A stretch of DNA of 64,000 nt from assembly GCF_001661595.2 (NCBI RefSeq), contig NZ_LYPF02000024.1, forward strand, positions 1 to 64,000, written 5' to 3'. Source of the stretch: Crocinitomix algicola (GTDB lineage: Bacteria; Bacteroidota; Bacteroidia; Flavobacteriales_D; Crocinitomicaceae). Under the pieces are notes generated by a model, which made no database searches, was not told the DNA's origin, and saw nothing but the letters and a program-made list of their open reading frames with translations. Position numbers and translations under genes: made by a program. Of the stretch, positions 44,391-53,324 are shown in pieces. Position 1 is the stretch's first letter; every line of letters begins with the position of its first letter.

Positions 44391-47300
44391 ATGAATAAAC
44401 TGTTACTAATTATAATTACGTTTTGTTCTCTATACGCAAAAGCAACTCATATAGTTGGCGGAGAGCTTATTTACCAGCATCTCGGAGGCTCATCTTATTA
44501 CCTCACAATAAAACTCTATAAAGACTGTAACCCAGGGACTCAAAATTTTCCGAGTGATTTAGAGGTTGAGGCTTTTACAGGCTTTGGTTTGGATACGATA
44601 GGAACACTTCCCGCTGATGATTTTTTCATTCTTCCCCGTCTTGGGCGTGACACTTTAGCCCCTAATGTAGACACCTGTGCTTTTAATCCCGGTGTTTGCG
44701 TGGAAGAGGCTATTTATGGGGCCATTGTTAGTCTTCCTCCTGTAGAGGGGGGATACCACCTGTTTTATCAAACTTATGCGAGAAATGGGAGCTTGTTGAA
44801 TATTGTTGATCCACTCCAAGCTGGAGAATCTTTTTACGCATACGTTCCTGATAACTCGCTTTACCTTACTAATTCTAGTCCAGTATTCTCTAATTCCCCT
44901 CCTGTTTTTGTTTGTAAAGGATACGATTTGAACCTTGATTTTTCTGCGACAGATGTTGATGGAGATTCTCTGGTTTATTCCTTTTACACTCCATACACGG
45001 GAAGAAGTTGGGATCACCCTGATCATTACGACCCTACACTTTATTATCCGACAATTGATTTAGGTGGAACACCGCCAGATAATATCACTTTCCCCGAAGT
45101 GGTTTACAATCCGGGCTTTTCTGCGGACAATCCCCTAAACGCTTTTGGAGGCGCAGCCCTAACAATCAGTAGTGAAGGTATAATAAATGGTGTGCCAGAA
45201 GCTGTAGGACAATATGTTGTAGGAGTTATGGTTGAAGAGTATCGTGATGGTGTGAAAATCGGAGAGATTGTTCGAGATTTTCAATTTAATGTGCTCAATT
45301 GTCCACCACCTTACAATGCCGTAATCGGTGAAATTGATGGGTGTACCGACTATGAAATAACTTTCACTAACGAAAGCGGTGAAGGCGCAACCGGGTTTTG
45401 GTGGAATTTTGGAACCGGAATTCCATCTGACACCAGCAATCTAGAAGAACCGACATTTGATTTTACTCCTTTTGCACCTGGAACTTTTGAAGTGACGCTT
45501 ATTGCTCAAAAAGGTACTAATTGTGCCGATACAACCACAATGGACCTTATTTTATCTGGTGTTGAGGCAGGATTTAGTATTCCAGACACAGTATGCCTTG
45601 GAGAACCTATTTTCTTTGAAGACACCTCTAATTCTCAGGTTAACGGTGTATTAGAAACTTGGTCTTGGGACTTTGGGGATGGATCTAGTTCGGACCTCCA
45701 ATTCCCTACGTACAGCTACGGAAGCCCAGGTGACTTCGTGGTCAGTCTTGAAGTTGGTTCTGATGTTGGCTGTACTGATGTCATTTCAAAACCTATTCAT
45801 GTTAAGGATATCTCCGGTGCAGGTATCGCTCCTATGATGGGATGTATTGGATTGGAAGTAGATTTCACAAATTCAAGTGTAGCAGAGGCTGAAAATTTCC
45901 ATTGGAATTTTGGAACTGGATTCCCTTCTGACACGAGTAATCTCGAAAACCCTAGTTTCACCTATTCAGATTATGGAGTATATGACGTGATGTTGATTAC
46001 TGAACCGGGCACATTTTGCTCAGATACGGCGATTTATGAATTATTGGTTTCAACCGTAAATGCTGATTTCGAAGTACCTGACACGACCTGCTCAGATATA
46101 CTCATCGATTTTGAAGATTTATCCACAACAATCAATGGCGATATTTTCAGTTGGGAATGGGATTTTGGTGATGGTTCAACCTCAACTGATTCAGATCCCG
46201 CTTATGGTTACACTAGTCCCGGTACGTTTACAATAACTCTAGTGGTTATATCCGATATTGGATGTACGGACACCGTTTCAAAAGAAATTACCATTTTTGA
46301 CGCACCAGTAGCAGCAATTGGCTACGCTGATTATTGTTCTGGCTTAACTATTGACTTCAATAATATCAGCCCTGTTGACGCCGGTGGCTTCTGGTGGGAT
46401 TTTGGAACAGGAGATGATAGTGACACAAGCGTTTTGGCTAATCCAACCTTCACTTATGACGCATTTGGCACCTATACTGTAACCTTAATCGCGCAAAAAG
46501 GAACCGCTTGTGAAACAACTTCAAATGTAGATATAGTTGTGTCAGATTTGGATATAGCCTTTGACATGCCTGATACAGCTTGTATAAATACAGAAATTAA
46601 TTTCACAGACTTATCCGTAACAGCGCCAGGAACGGAATTAACAGAGTGGGAATGGGATTTTGGTGATTTAGTTACCTCGGACGAGCAAAACCCAACGCAC
46701 AGCTATGGCAGCAGCGGGGATTTAGCTGTAAAACTAGTTGTTCATTCTGATATTGGATGTTCAGACACGCTGGTAAAGCCTCTTTATATCCAACCGCAAC
46801 CAATTGCGTTTGCCGGCCTCGATACAGCTGTTTGTATAAGTGAACCAAGTTTAGAATTGGATGGTTCAATAACCGGAGCTGAAGGGGGAATATGGAGTGG
46901 AGATGGTGGTACATTTTTACCTTCTGTAACTGATTTGGAAGCTACTTACTTCCCTACCATTGAAGAAATAGACCTGGGTTTCACTAACATCGTACTTACT
47001 ACTGAAGGAAATGGGTTTTGTGAAGCCGGAGTTGATACATTAAGACTTGTATACCTCGGCGATCCTAATGTAAATGCTGGAGACGATATTGACGTATGTA
47101 TTGATTCTAGTTATGTGATTGTAAATGCTAGTGTTGAATTTGAATCAGATGTAATTTGGTCAACAGCTGGTGATGGTAGTTTCGATGATGAAGGTAGTTT
47201 ATCAACAATTTACACATTCGGACCGGACGATATAAGTGCAGGTGGTGTTGTATTATATATCGACACATACAATTATTCAGGATGTCCCGAAGATTCCGAC

Positions 47301-48599
47301 ACACTACAAATAAATATCAATGAACCTCCAACTATGGAATACATGAACGATACACTTATTTGTTCAGGGTTCCCTATCTTCCTCGACCCAAATACGAGTA
47401 CTGGAAATGGTGCTTGGAGTTCAAGTGGTGATGGAATTTTTGATCCTGATACTGGAGCAACCACAATCTACACCCACGGCTCATTAGACTCTTTAACTGG
47501 TAGTTTTACCATTTACTTCACGACCTTAGATAATGGAGGATGTGACGCGCTATTCGATAGTCTTTTAGTTGACATCATTCCAAGTCCAGAGCCTGATTTT
47601 AATTTTACAGAAGTTTGTTTTGGTGAAGAAACCGCGTTCACGAATACAAGTGAAAGTGATGACCCAATTGTGGCGTATGAATGGAATTTTGAATTGGGAG
47701 AGAACAGTGATTTAGAAAATCCAACACATACATTTAATCAACCTGGCACTCACCCAGTCGAATTTATTGTTTTCTCAGAGAACGGTTGTAGCGATACAAT
47801 TGTAAAAGAGGTTCGTTCACATTTTATTCCTGAAACCAACTTCTCTGTTCCTGCACCGTGCTTAAACGGCGGAACTTATTTTGCAGATTCAACACATGTG
47901 GATAGCGCATCACTTGTCTCTTGGCATTGGGATTTTGGAGATGGAAAAGGAACTGACACGGTTCAAAACCCAACCTATCAGTATGCCATCGAAGGTGTCT
48001 ATGACATACGTCTGACCACTTCTTCTGAGTTCGGTTGTACAAAAGACACCACAATTACAGTTCTTATCAATTTAGGACCAATTGCATCAATAAGTGCAAA
48101 TCCGCCAAGTGCGCATCCATTTGTGACGATTAATTTCAAAGATGAAACTGTAGAAAATGGAGGAGATTTAGTGGACTGGCAATGGGATTTTGCTGATGGC
48201 AACTTTTCAACGGAACAAAATCCATTGCACACCTATGACGATGAAGATGAATACAATGTAGTCATGATTGTTGAAGACGAAAACGGTTGTATTGATACGG
48301 CAGAATTGATTTTGCCAATCTACCATGGCCCACTCGTTCCAAATGCCTTTTCGCCAAACGGAGACTTAAACAATGATTACTTAATGGTGCTCGGTGGAAA
48401 CTTTGAAGAATTAAACTTTACCGTTTATAATAACTGGGGTGAGGTTGTTTTCGAAACTAATGATATCGAATCTCAAGGTTGGGATGGGACATTTAAAGGT
48501 GAACCTCAACCATTAGGTGTTTATGTTTATGTAGTCAAAGTAAAAACATTTGATGGTGAAGAGCATTCACTATCTGGTGATGTATCCTTAATACGATAG
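44391..48599 (+). CDS. giant PKD-domain protein, T9SS type B cargo
   Basis: A 1402-residue secreted protein with a signal peptide (MNKLLLIIITFCSLYAKAT). Residues about 20-300 form an all-beta N-terminal part. Nine PKD domains follow, recognised by W-x-W-(D/N)FGxG, for example WSWDFGDGSSSD; the first six alternate between a FWWNFGTG type and a WEWDFGDG type, three pairs. Two other Ig-like repeats separate these from the last three PKDs. The C-terminal T9SS type B sorting domain has PNAFSPNGDLNND and the final GVYVYVVKVKTFDGEEHSL. Such domains are also called gliding-motility-associated C-terminal domains. The neighbour PorP/SprF is the matching export partner. Confidence 0.93.
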   Translation: MNKLLLIIITFCSLYAKATHIVGGELIYQHLGGSSYYLTIKLYKDCNPGTQNFPSDLEVEAFTGFGLDTIGTLPADDFFILPRLGRDTLAPNVDTCAFNPGVCVEEAIYGAIVSLPPVEGGYHLFYQTYARNGSLLNIVDPLQAGESFYAYVPDNSLYLTNSSPVFSNSPPVFVCKGYDLNLDFSATDVDGDSLVYSFYTPYTGRSWDHPDHYDPTLYYPTIDLGGTPPDNITFPEVVYNPGFSADNPLNAFGGAALTISSEGIINGVPEAVGQYVVGVMVEEYRDGVKIGEIVRDFQFNVLNCPPPYNAVIGEIDGCTDYEITFTNESGEGATGFWWNFGTGIPSDTSNLEEPTFDFTPFAPGTFEVTLIAQKGTNCADTTTMDLILSGVEAGFSIPDTVCLGEPIFFEDTSNSQVNGVLETWSWDFGDGSSSDLQFPTYSYGSPGDFVVSLEVGSDVGCTDVISKPIHVKDISGAGIAPMMGCIGLEVDFTNSSVAEAENFHWNFGTGFPSDTSNLENPSFTYSDYGVYDVMLITEPGTFCSDTAIYELLVSTVNADFEVPDTTCSDILIDFEDLSTTINGDIFSWEWDFGDGSTSTDSDPAYGYTSPGTFTITLVVISDIGCTDTVSKEITIFDAPVAAIGYADYCSGLTIDFNNISPVDAGGFWWDFGTGDDSDTSVLANPTFTYDAFGTYTVTLIAQKGTACETTSNVDIVVSDLDIAFDMPDTACINTEINFTDLSVTAPGTELTEWEWDFGDLVTSDEQNPTHSYGSSGDLAVKLVVHSDIGCSDTLVKPLYIQPQPIAFAGLDTAVCISEPSLELDGSITGAEGGIWSGDGGTFLPSVTDLEATYFPTIEEIDLGFTNIVLTTEGNGFCEAGVDTLRLVYLGDPNVNAGDDIDVCIDSSYVIVNASVEFESDVIWSTAGDGSFDDEGSLSTIYTFGPDDISAGGVVLYIDTYNYSGCPEDSDTLQININEPPTMEYMNDTLICSGFPIFLDPNTSTGNGAWSSSGDGIFDPDTGATTIYTHGSLDSLTGSFTIYFTTLDNGGCDALFDSLLVDIIPSPEPDFNFTEVCFGEETAFTNTSESDDPIVAYEWNFELGENSDLENPTHTFNQPGTHPVEFIVFSENGCSDTIVKEVRSHFIPETNFSVPAPCLNGGTYFADSTHVDSASLVSWHWDFGDGKGTDTVQNPTYQYAIEGVYDIRLTTSSEFGCTKDTTITVLINLGPIASISANPPSAHPFVTINFKDETVENGGDLVDWQWDFADGNFSTEQNPLHTYDDEDEYNVVMIVEDENGCIDTAELILPIYHGPLVPNAFSPNGDLNNDYLMVLGGNFEELNFTVYNNWGEVVFETNDIESQGWDGTFKGEPQPLGVYVYVVKVKTFDGEEHSLSGDVSLIR

Positions 48600-48608
48600 T
48601 CAATTAGC

Positions 48609-49607
48609 ATGAAAAATATAATATTTTGCATCGCATTATTCTCCATTTCATTTTATGGAAATGCACAAGATTTTCATCTTTCACAGTATGATGCGGCAGC
48701 ATTGAATGTCAACCCTGCCCTAACAGGAATGTTCAAAGGTGATTATCGCATTCATGGACATTATCGAACACAATGGGCGGCGGTTGCTACGAAACCTTTT
48801 ACCACAGGCCTATTGAGTTTCGATATGAAACATAAAAAAAACAATAATTTAGCTTATGGCGCACAAATTGCTAATTTTAGAGCTGGTGCGGGTGGATATA
48901 ATGTCGTGAGCTTTCTACCTTCCGCTTCATACAAATTTGCTTTGGGTAAAAAAGAAGAACATTTTTTAAGTTTAGGAACTCAAATAGGATTCTTCCAAAA
49001 ATCGATTAATGCCTCAAGTCTACTCTTCGCAAACCAATATGTAAAAACAAACGGTGGAGAATTCAATTCAGGAATTTCAAGTGGAGAAAATTTTGCGAAT
49101 AATGGCATTTTTAAGTTAGACATTAATTTTGGTGCGATGTATTATTTTGCAAAAGCCAACAATAGAATTAATCCTTTTGGTGGCGTAACATTTTACCATT
49201 TAAACCGACCAACAGAATCATTCTTAAGCGAATCCAATAAACTCGCAATTCGCCCTTCTATTATAGGAGGAGCAAGGATAATATTTAACCCTAAAATTGC
49301 CCTGACTCCGAAGATATTTTACCAATATCAAGACAAAGCGAGTGAGTTTACCTATGCTGTTGCGAGTCAATTTTACCTACCGGCTTATGATATATTTTTA
49401 TTGGGAACTATTATTTTCCGAAATGAAGATGCTGCCATCTTTGAATTTGGTGCAAAATACGGAAACTTTATCGGTCGATTAAGCTACGATATTAATACTT
49501 CTAGCTTAACTTCAAGTTCAAACGGAAGAGGCGGAACTGAATTTTCTTTGACCTATATTTTTAGCCGCCCTAATCCAAACCCTTTACCATCTTGTCCTAA
49601 ATTATAA
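48609..49607 (+). CDS. PorP/SprF-family type IX secretion membrane protein
   Basis: The 332-residue outer-membrane protein has a signal peptide (cut near NAQ, about 20) and the family opening DFHLSQYDAAALNVNPALTGMF. The remainder is a beta-barrel with the closing SLTYIF region. PorP/SprF proteins bind the C-terminal domain of type B cargo and attach it to the surface. It lies 9 bp after the PKD cargo and overlaps the next gene by one base, so the three form a cargo-anchor-OmpA unit. Confidence 0.95.
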   Translation: MKNIIFCIALFSISFYGNAQDFHLSQYDAAALNVNPALTGMFKGDYRIHGHYRTQWAAVATKPFTTGLLSFDMKHKKNNNLAYGAQIANFRAGAGGYNVVSFLPSASYKFALGKKEEHFLSLGTQIGFFQKSINASSLLFANQYVKTNGGEFNSGISSGENFANNGIFKLDINFGAMYYFAKANNRINPFGGVTFYHLNRPTESFLSESNKLAIRPSIIGGARIIFNPKIALTPKIFYQYQDKASEFTYAVASQFYLPAYDIFLLGTIIFRNEDAAIFEFGAKYGNFIGRLSYDINTSSLTSSSNGRGGTEFSLTYIFSRPNPNPLPSCPKL

Positions 49608-51715
49608 TGAAAAGAATTACGTATATCCTATTTTTTCTTTGTTGCTTAACTGGAAATATCACCAATGCACAAACTTATCCAGAATTAGTTAAGCTTGGTG
49701 ACGAAGCAATGCAAACGGGGCAGTATTCTAATGCCGTATATTATTACGCCTTTACCTTATACAAAATTGATCAGGGACTGGAAGCTGGTTATTACCCCTA
49801 TGAGATCTCTACAACATATGAAGCGCCCCATACCGATAACACTGGTGCAATCGTTCCGCCAGTAAATCCCACAGATAAACAGATTAAAGTAATACACCGA
49901 CTGGGGAAAGCCTATTTGCTAGCGGATGATTATGAAAACGCTGAAAAATGGTTAGCTGCTGCGATAAAATATCCGCAAGAAGAATTTCCAAATGCACGAT
50001 TTGACTATGCTGATGCTCTTATGCAAAGAGGAGATTATCAAGCAGCCGAACAAGAATTCACTACTTTTTCCAATGAATTGACCGATTCGCTCAGCTTGTT
50101 TCATGATAAAGCCCGCACGAAAATTGCAAGTTGCGAATTTGCCCGTAATCAAGCAGTACCCGATCAAAGAATTATAGTTGAACAGCTCGAAGGTAAAATG
50201 ACCGAGGGAAGTACAAATTTTGGAATCCAGTTTACTTCTGATTCTCATATCATTTTTTCAAGCGCTCGAGTTAAAAGCAATTCTGATTCTACACAAAAAA
50301 AGGACGAAAATTTTTTATTAGACTTATTCATTGCTCCGGTTAATAATGGGCAAATCGGAACCCCAGAAAAATTCCCTTTTCCTTTAAACTCAAATGAATT
50401 TCATGAAGCCTCGCCAACGATGAGTGACGATGGGGAATTTATCTATTTCACAAAAATGAATCCAGCAAATAAAAACGAAACACAAATTTTTGGAAGTAGA
50501 AAAATTGCGGGAAAATGGATAGAGCCATTTAAATTAGGGTCTCATGTAAATAAAGAAGGATTTCGATCACTTACCCCCTACTTCCAAAGTTCTAATCGTC
50601 GCCTTTATTTTTCGTCAAATCAAATCGGAGGCTACGGAGGATTAGATCTATGGTACGTTGAAGTCAAGGAAAATGGTGACATAACTGAACCTGTTAATCT
50701 TGGATCAAGCGTAAATTCTTCCGAGGATGAAATTTCACCTTACTTTCAAGATCACTTAAAATTACTATTTTATGCTTCATCAGGCCATATAGGTTATGGG
50801 GGAATGGATATCTTTTACAATGTATGGGACCAAAATACGGACGATTTTGGTCCGATGAAAAATCTAGGACAACCTGTAAATTCTCCCAGCGATGAAACTG
50901 CATTTATTATTGATGACAGCTACATAAATGGTTATGTTAGCTCTAATAGAGCTGTTTGTACAACTTGTGATTCAATCTACAGCTTAAGGGCGCAATGTAA
51001 TCAAATTTACGCTGTAAAATTACCCGGTTTAAAATTCAAAATTAGTGGATACGTTTATGACAAGAAAACCAATAACCCCATCCCTAATGCTCGAATTGAA
51101 TTCAAAGATATTACTTATGAATGGCCGCATTTTGAGATTACCTCAGATGAAAACGGATATTATGAACAAGACCTAATCCCAAATTTAGAAGCTTTTTTGC
51201 GGGCGAGTAAAATTGATTATTTCGCGGATAAAGCCCTAATATCAACGTTAGGTGAGATAGAATCTAAGAACTTTGAACAAGACTTTTACCTAGATCGCAT
51301 TCCAGATAAAGAAATAACTATTGAGGGAATTGAGTACGATTTTGACAGTGCTAATTTACGACCAGAATCCGAAATCGTTTTGGATAAACTTATTGAATTT
51401 TTAGAGCTCAACCACAACATAATTGTTGAAATTCGTTCACACACTGATATAAGAGGAGATGATGATTATAATATGAGGTTATCTCATCGAAGGGCAAAAA
51501 GTGTTGTCGATTACCTAGTGAAACATGGCATTCCGCTTGAACGACTTGTTCCGAAAGGTTATGGCGAAACAACCCCTGCTGAAATTACAGATGACCAAGG
51601 CAATACTACGATAATGTCGCCAGAATATATTGAAAGTCTTCCAAACAGAAAAGCAAAAGAAGAAGCACATCAACGAAACAGACGTACAACTTTCTTTGTC
51701 CTTGAGCAAAACTAG
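49607..51715 (+). CDS. OmpA-family protein with TPR, PD40 propeller and carboxypeptidase-regulatory domain (PorE-like)
   Basis: A 702-residue outer-membrane-anchored protein. In order: signal peptide (about 1-22), TPR helices (about 25-185), WD40/PD40-type beta-propeller repeats such as SPTMSDDGEFIYFTK (about 200-450), a carboxypeptidase-regulatory-like domain (FKISGYVYDKKTNNPIPNARIEF, about 478-550), and an OmpA peptidoglycan-binding domain (IEVRSHTD equivalent VEIRSHTDIRGDDDYN, with the RAKSVVDYLVKHGI helix). This is the order of PorE, which links the T9SS trans-envelope complex to peptidoglycan. Here it sits behind a type B cargo and PorP/SprF, so it is more likely one of several paralogues dedicated to that cargo. 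Confidence 0.93.
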   Translation: MKRITYILFFLCCLTGNITNAQTYPELVKLGDEAMQTGQYSNAVYYYAFTLYKIDQGLEAGYYPYEISTTYEAPHTDNTGAIVPPVNPTDKQIKVIHRLGKAYLLADDYENAEKWLAAAIKYPQEEFPNARFDYADALMQRGDYQAAEQEFTTFSNELTDSLSLFHDKARTKIASCEFARNQAVPDQRIIVEQLEGKMTEGSTNFGIQFTSDSHIIFSSARVKSNSDSTQKKDENFLLDLFIAPVNNGQIGTPEKFPFPLNSNEFHEASPTMSDDGEFIYFTKMNPANKNETQIFGSRKIAGKWIEPFKLGSHVNKEGFRSLTPYFQSSNRRLYFSSNQIGGYGGLDLWYVEVKENGDITEPVNLGSSVNSSEDEISPYFQDHLKLLFYASSGHIGYGGMDIFYNVWDQNTDDFGPMKNLGQPVNSPSDETAFIIDDSYINGYVSSNRAVCTTCDSIYSLRAQCNQIYAVKLPGLKFKISGYVYDKKTNNPIPNARIEFKDITYEWPHFEITSDENGYYEQDLIPNLEAFLRASKIDYFADKALISTLGEIESKNFEQDFYLDRIPDKEITIEGIEYDFDSANLRPESEIVLDKLIEFLELNHNIIVEIRSHTDIRGDDDYNMRLSHRRAKSVVDYLVKHGIPLERLVPKGYGETTPAEITDDQGNTTIMSPEYIESLPNRKAKEEAHQRNRRTTFFVLEQN

Positions 51716-51737
51716 ACGTGAATCAAAATCCTAAGAG

Positions 51738-51764
51738 TTGCTCCTTTTTTTTCTTTTATCTTTG
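51738..51764 (+). promoter_or_regulatory. promoter of the FKBP pair
   Basis: TTG at 51738-51740 and TATCTTTG at 51757-51764, spaced 16 bp (a little short). It lies within the open frame upstream of the ATG at 51780, which shows that frame is not translated from 51738. Confidence 0.5.
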
Positions 51765-51779
51765 CATAAAAAATATATA

Positions 51780-52379
51780 ATGGAAGAATTAAAAAAAGAA
51801 GCAAGTTACGGTGTTGGAATGAGCATTGGTCAAAGCTTACAAGGCCAAAACCTAGATGAAATCGATCTTAATAGTTTTATGGAAGGTATTCAGGCAATTT
51901 TCAATAACGATACCTTGAAATTCAGTCCTGAAGAAGCAAACCAAAAAATATCGGCATATATCAACGAAATGAATACTGCACGTTATGCTGGAAATAAAAA
52001 GGCTGGCGAAGAATTCTTAGCTGAAAATGCTAAAAAACCGAGTGTTACTACGCTGCCTTCAGGTTTACAATATGAAATCATTGAAGAAGGAAATGGTGAA
52101 AAACCTAATCATGATTCACAAGTGACTGTTCATTATCACGGCACATTAACTGACGGAACCGTTTTTGACAGCAGCATAAGTAGAGGAACGCCAGCTACAT
52201 TTGGTGTTAATCAAGTAATTAAAGGATGGACGGAAGCACTTCAATTAATGCCAACAGGCGCTAAGTGGAAGTTATATATTCCTGAAAACTTGGCTTACGG
52301 AGCTACCCCTCATCCTGGAGGACCAATCAAACCATATATGGCATTAATTTTTGACGTTGAATTAATATCAATTAACTAA
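51780..52379 (+). CDS. cytoplasmic FKBP-type peptidyl-prolyl isomerase
   Basis: The 199-residue protein starts at the ATG at 51780 and lacks a signal peptide. Residues 1-85 are an FKBP-associated dimerisation helix region (SYGVGMSIGQSLQG, FNNDTLKFSPEEANQKI). The PPIase domain follows, with VTVHYHGTLTDGTVFDSS, VIKGWTEALQLMPTGAKWKLYIP and LAYGATPHPGGPI, so the active-site aromatic residues are present. It catalyses proline isomerisation during folding. A lipoprotein paralogue follows after 3 bp. Confidence 0.93.
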   Translation: MEELKKEASYGVGMSIGQSLQGQNLDEIDLNSFMEGIQAIFNNDTLKFSPEEANQKISAYINEMNTARYAGNKKAGEEFLAENAKKPSVTTLPSGLQYEIIEEGNGEKPNHDSQVTVHYHGTLTDGTVFDSSISRGTPATFGVNQVIKGWTEALQLMPTGAKWKLYIPENLAYGATPHPGGPIKPYMALIFDVELISIN

Positions 52380-52382
52380 AAT

Positions 52383-53324
52383 ATGACCCGAATTTTTCTA
52401 TCAATCCTACTTTTTGGACTGCTAAGTGCCTGTAATGATGAGAACTCTCAAAATATCCAGGAACAAAATCAAGATACACTTAAAGAGCTTAGTCATTTTA
52501 ACAATGACGACGAAAAAGTAAGTTATTGCATTGGTCTTGACAATGGAAACGCAATATTAAACGTATATTCCAGTGAACAAACCAAGGGCAAATTTAGCTT
52601 GGTAGATATTGAAGCAGGATTGGTAGATTATTTGGGAGATGAAGATTTAAAAATATCAGTACATGCTATTGATAGTATATTAAACCTATATTTAGGTGAC
52701 GAGGGACAAGTTGATGCAACTCATGTTTCGATGCAAGATGCTAGTTATGCGATTGGTTTGGTTGAAGCTCAAACTTTAGTTGGTTCTTTTGTTGGGAGAG
52801 GCATTGATCAACAAATGGAAATCCCGCAACTCATTGAAGGTATTCGCGATGGTATAAATAATGAACCAAATAAAATTTCACTATTAAAAGCACGACAAGA
52901 AGTTGCAGCTTATTATAGCGAAATGAACAGGATTATGGGAGAAAGCTTTCTTTCAAACAATGCTAAAAAAGCAACTGTCCAAACGACAAAAAGTGGCTTG
53001 CAATTCGAACAAATAATGGAAGGAACCGGGCGTCAACCTAATTTAACAGATACTTGCATCGTTCATTACACAGGTCGATTTATTGATGGCCGTGTGTTTG
53101 AATCGACAGTTCCCTCTCAGCAGCCGGCCCAATTCACATTAATGAACGTAATACCTGGATGGCAAGAAGGATTACAATTAATGAAAGAAGGTGGAAGTGC
53201 TAGATTATATATCCCATATCAACTTGCCTATGGCGAAAAAGGCAGCGGTCCAATTGAACCGTTTTCTACACTCGTGTTTGACATCGAATTATTGCGGGTC
53301 CTTAAGTTTAAGCCGCAAAAATAA
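52383..53324 (+). CDS. FKBP-type peptidyl-prolyl isomerase lipoprotein
   Basis: A 313-residue lipoprotein (lipobox LSAC, Cys17). Two helical N-terminal segments (DEKVSYCIGLDNGNAIL at about 40 and DASYAIGLVEAQTLVG at about 120) resemble a duplicated FKBP_N module. A C-terminal FKBP domain follows: CIVHYTGRFIDGRVFES, VIPGWQEGLQLMKEGGSARLYIP, LAYGEKGSGPIEPF. It would fold proteins outside the inner membrane, while the upstream paralogue works in the cytoplasm. Its last 36 bases overlap the end of the convergent HTTM gene. Confidence 0.92.
   Translation: MTRIFLSILLFGLLSACNDENSQNIQEQNQDTLKELSHFNNDDEKVSYCIGLDNGNAILNVYSSEQTKGKFSLVDIEAGLVDYLGDEDLKISVHAIDSILNLYLGDEGQVDATHVSMQDASYAIGLVEAQTLVGSFVGRGIDQQMEIPQLIEGIRDGINNEPNKISLLKARQEVAAYYSEMNRIMGESFLSNNAKKATVQTTKSGLQFEQIMEGTGRQPNLTDTCIVHYTGRFIDGRVFESTVPSQQPAQFTLMNVIPGWQEGLQLMKEGGSARLYIPYQLAYGEKGSGPIEPFSTLVFDIELLRVLKFKPQK

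Noticed and set aside
40805-48599. Long runs of similar sequence units resembling a repeat array or CRISPR
   Set aside because: The repeats are coding, multiples of three, differ in every copy and follow Ig/PKD and SBBP domains. No short identical repeats with unique spacers exist.
51738-51779. A hydrophobic N-terminal extension (MLLFFLLSLHKK) on the first FKBP
   Set aside because: The extension covers a TATCTTTG promoter element and looks like a signal peptide by accident; the ATG at 51780 fits FKBP_N proteins.
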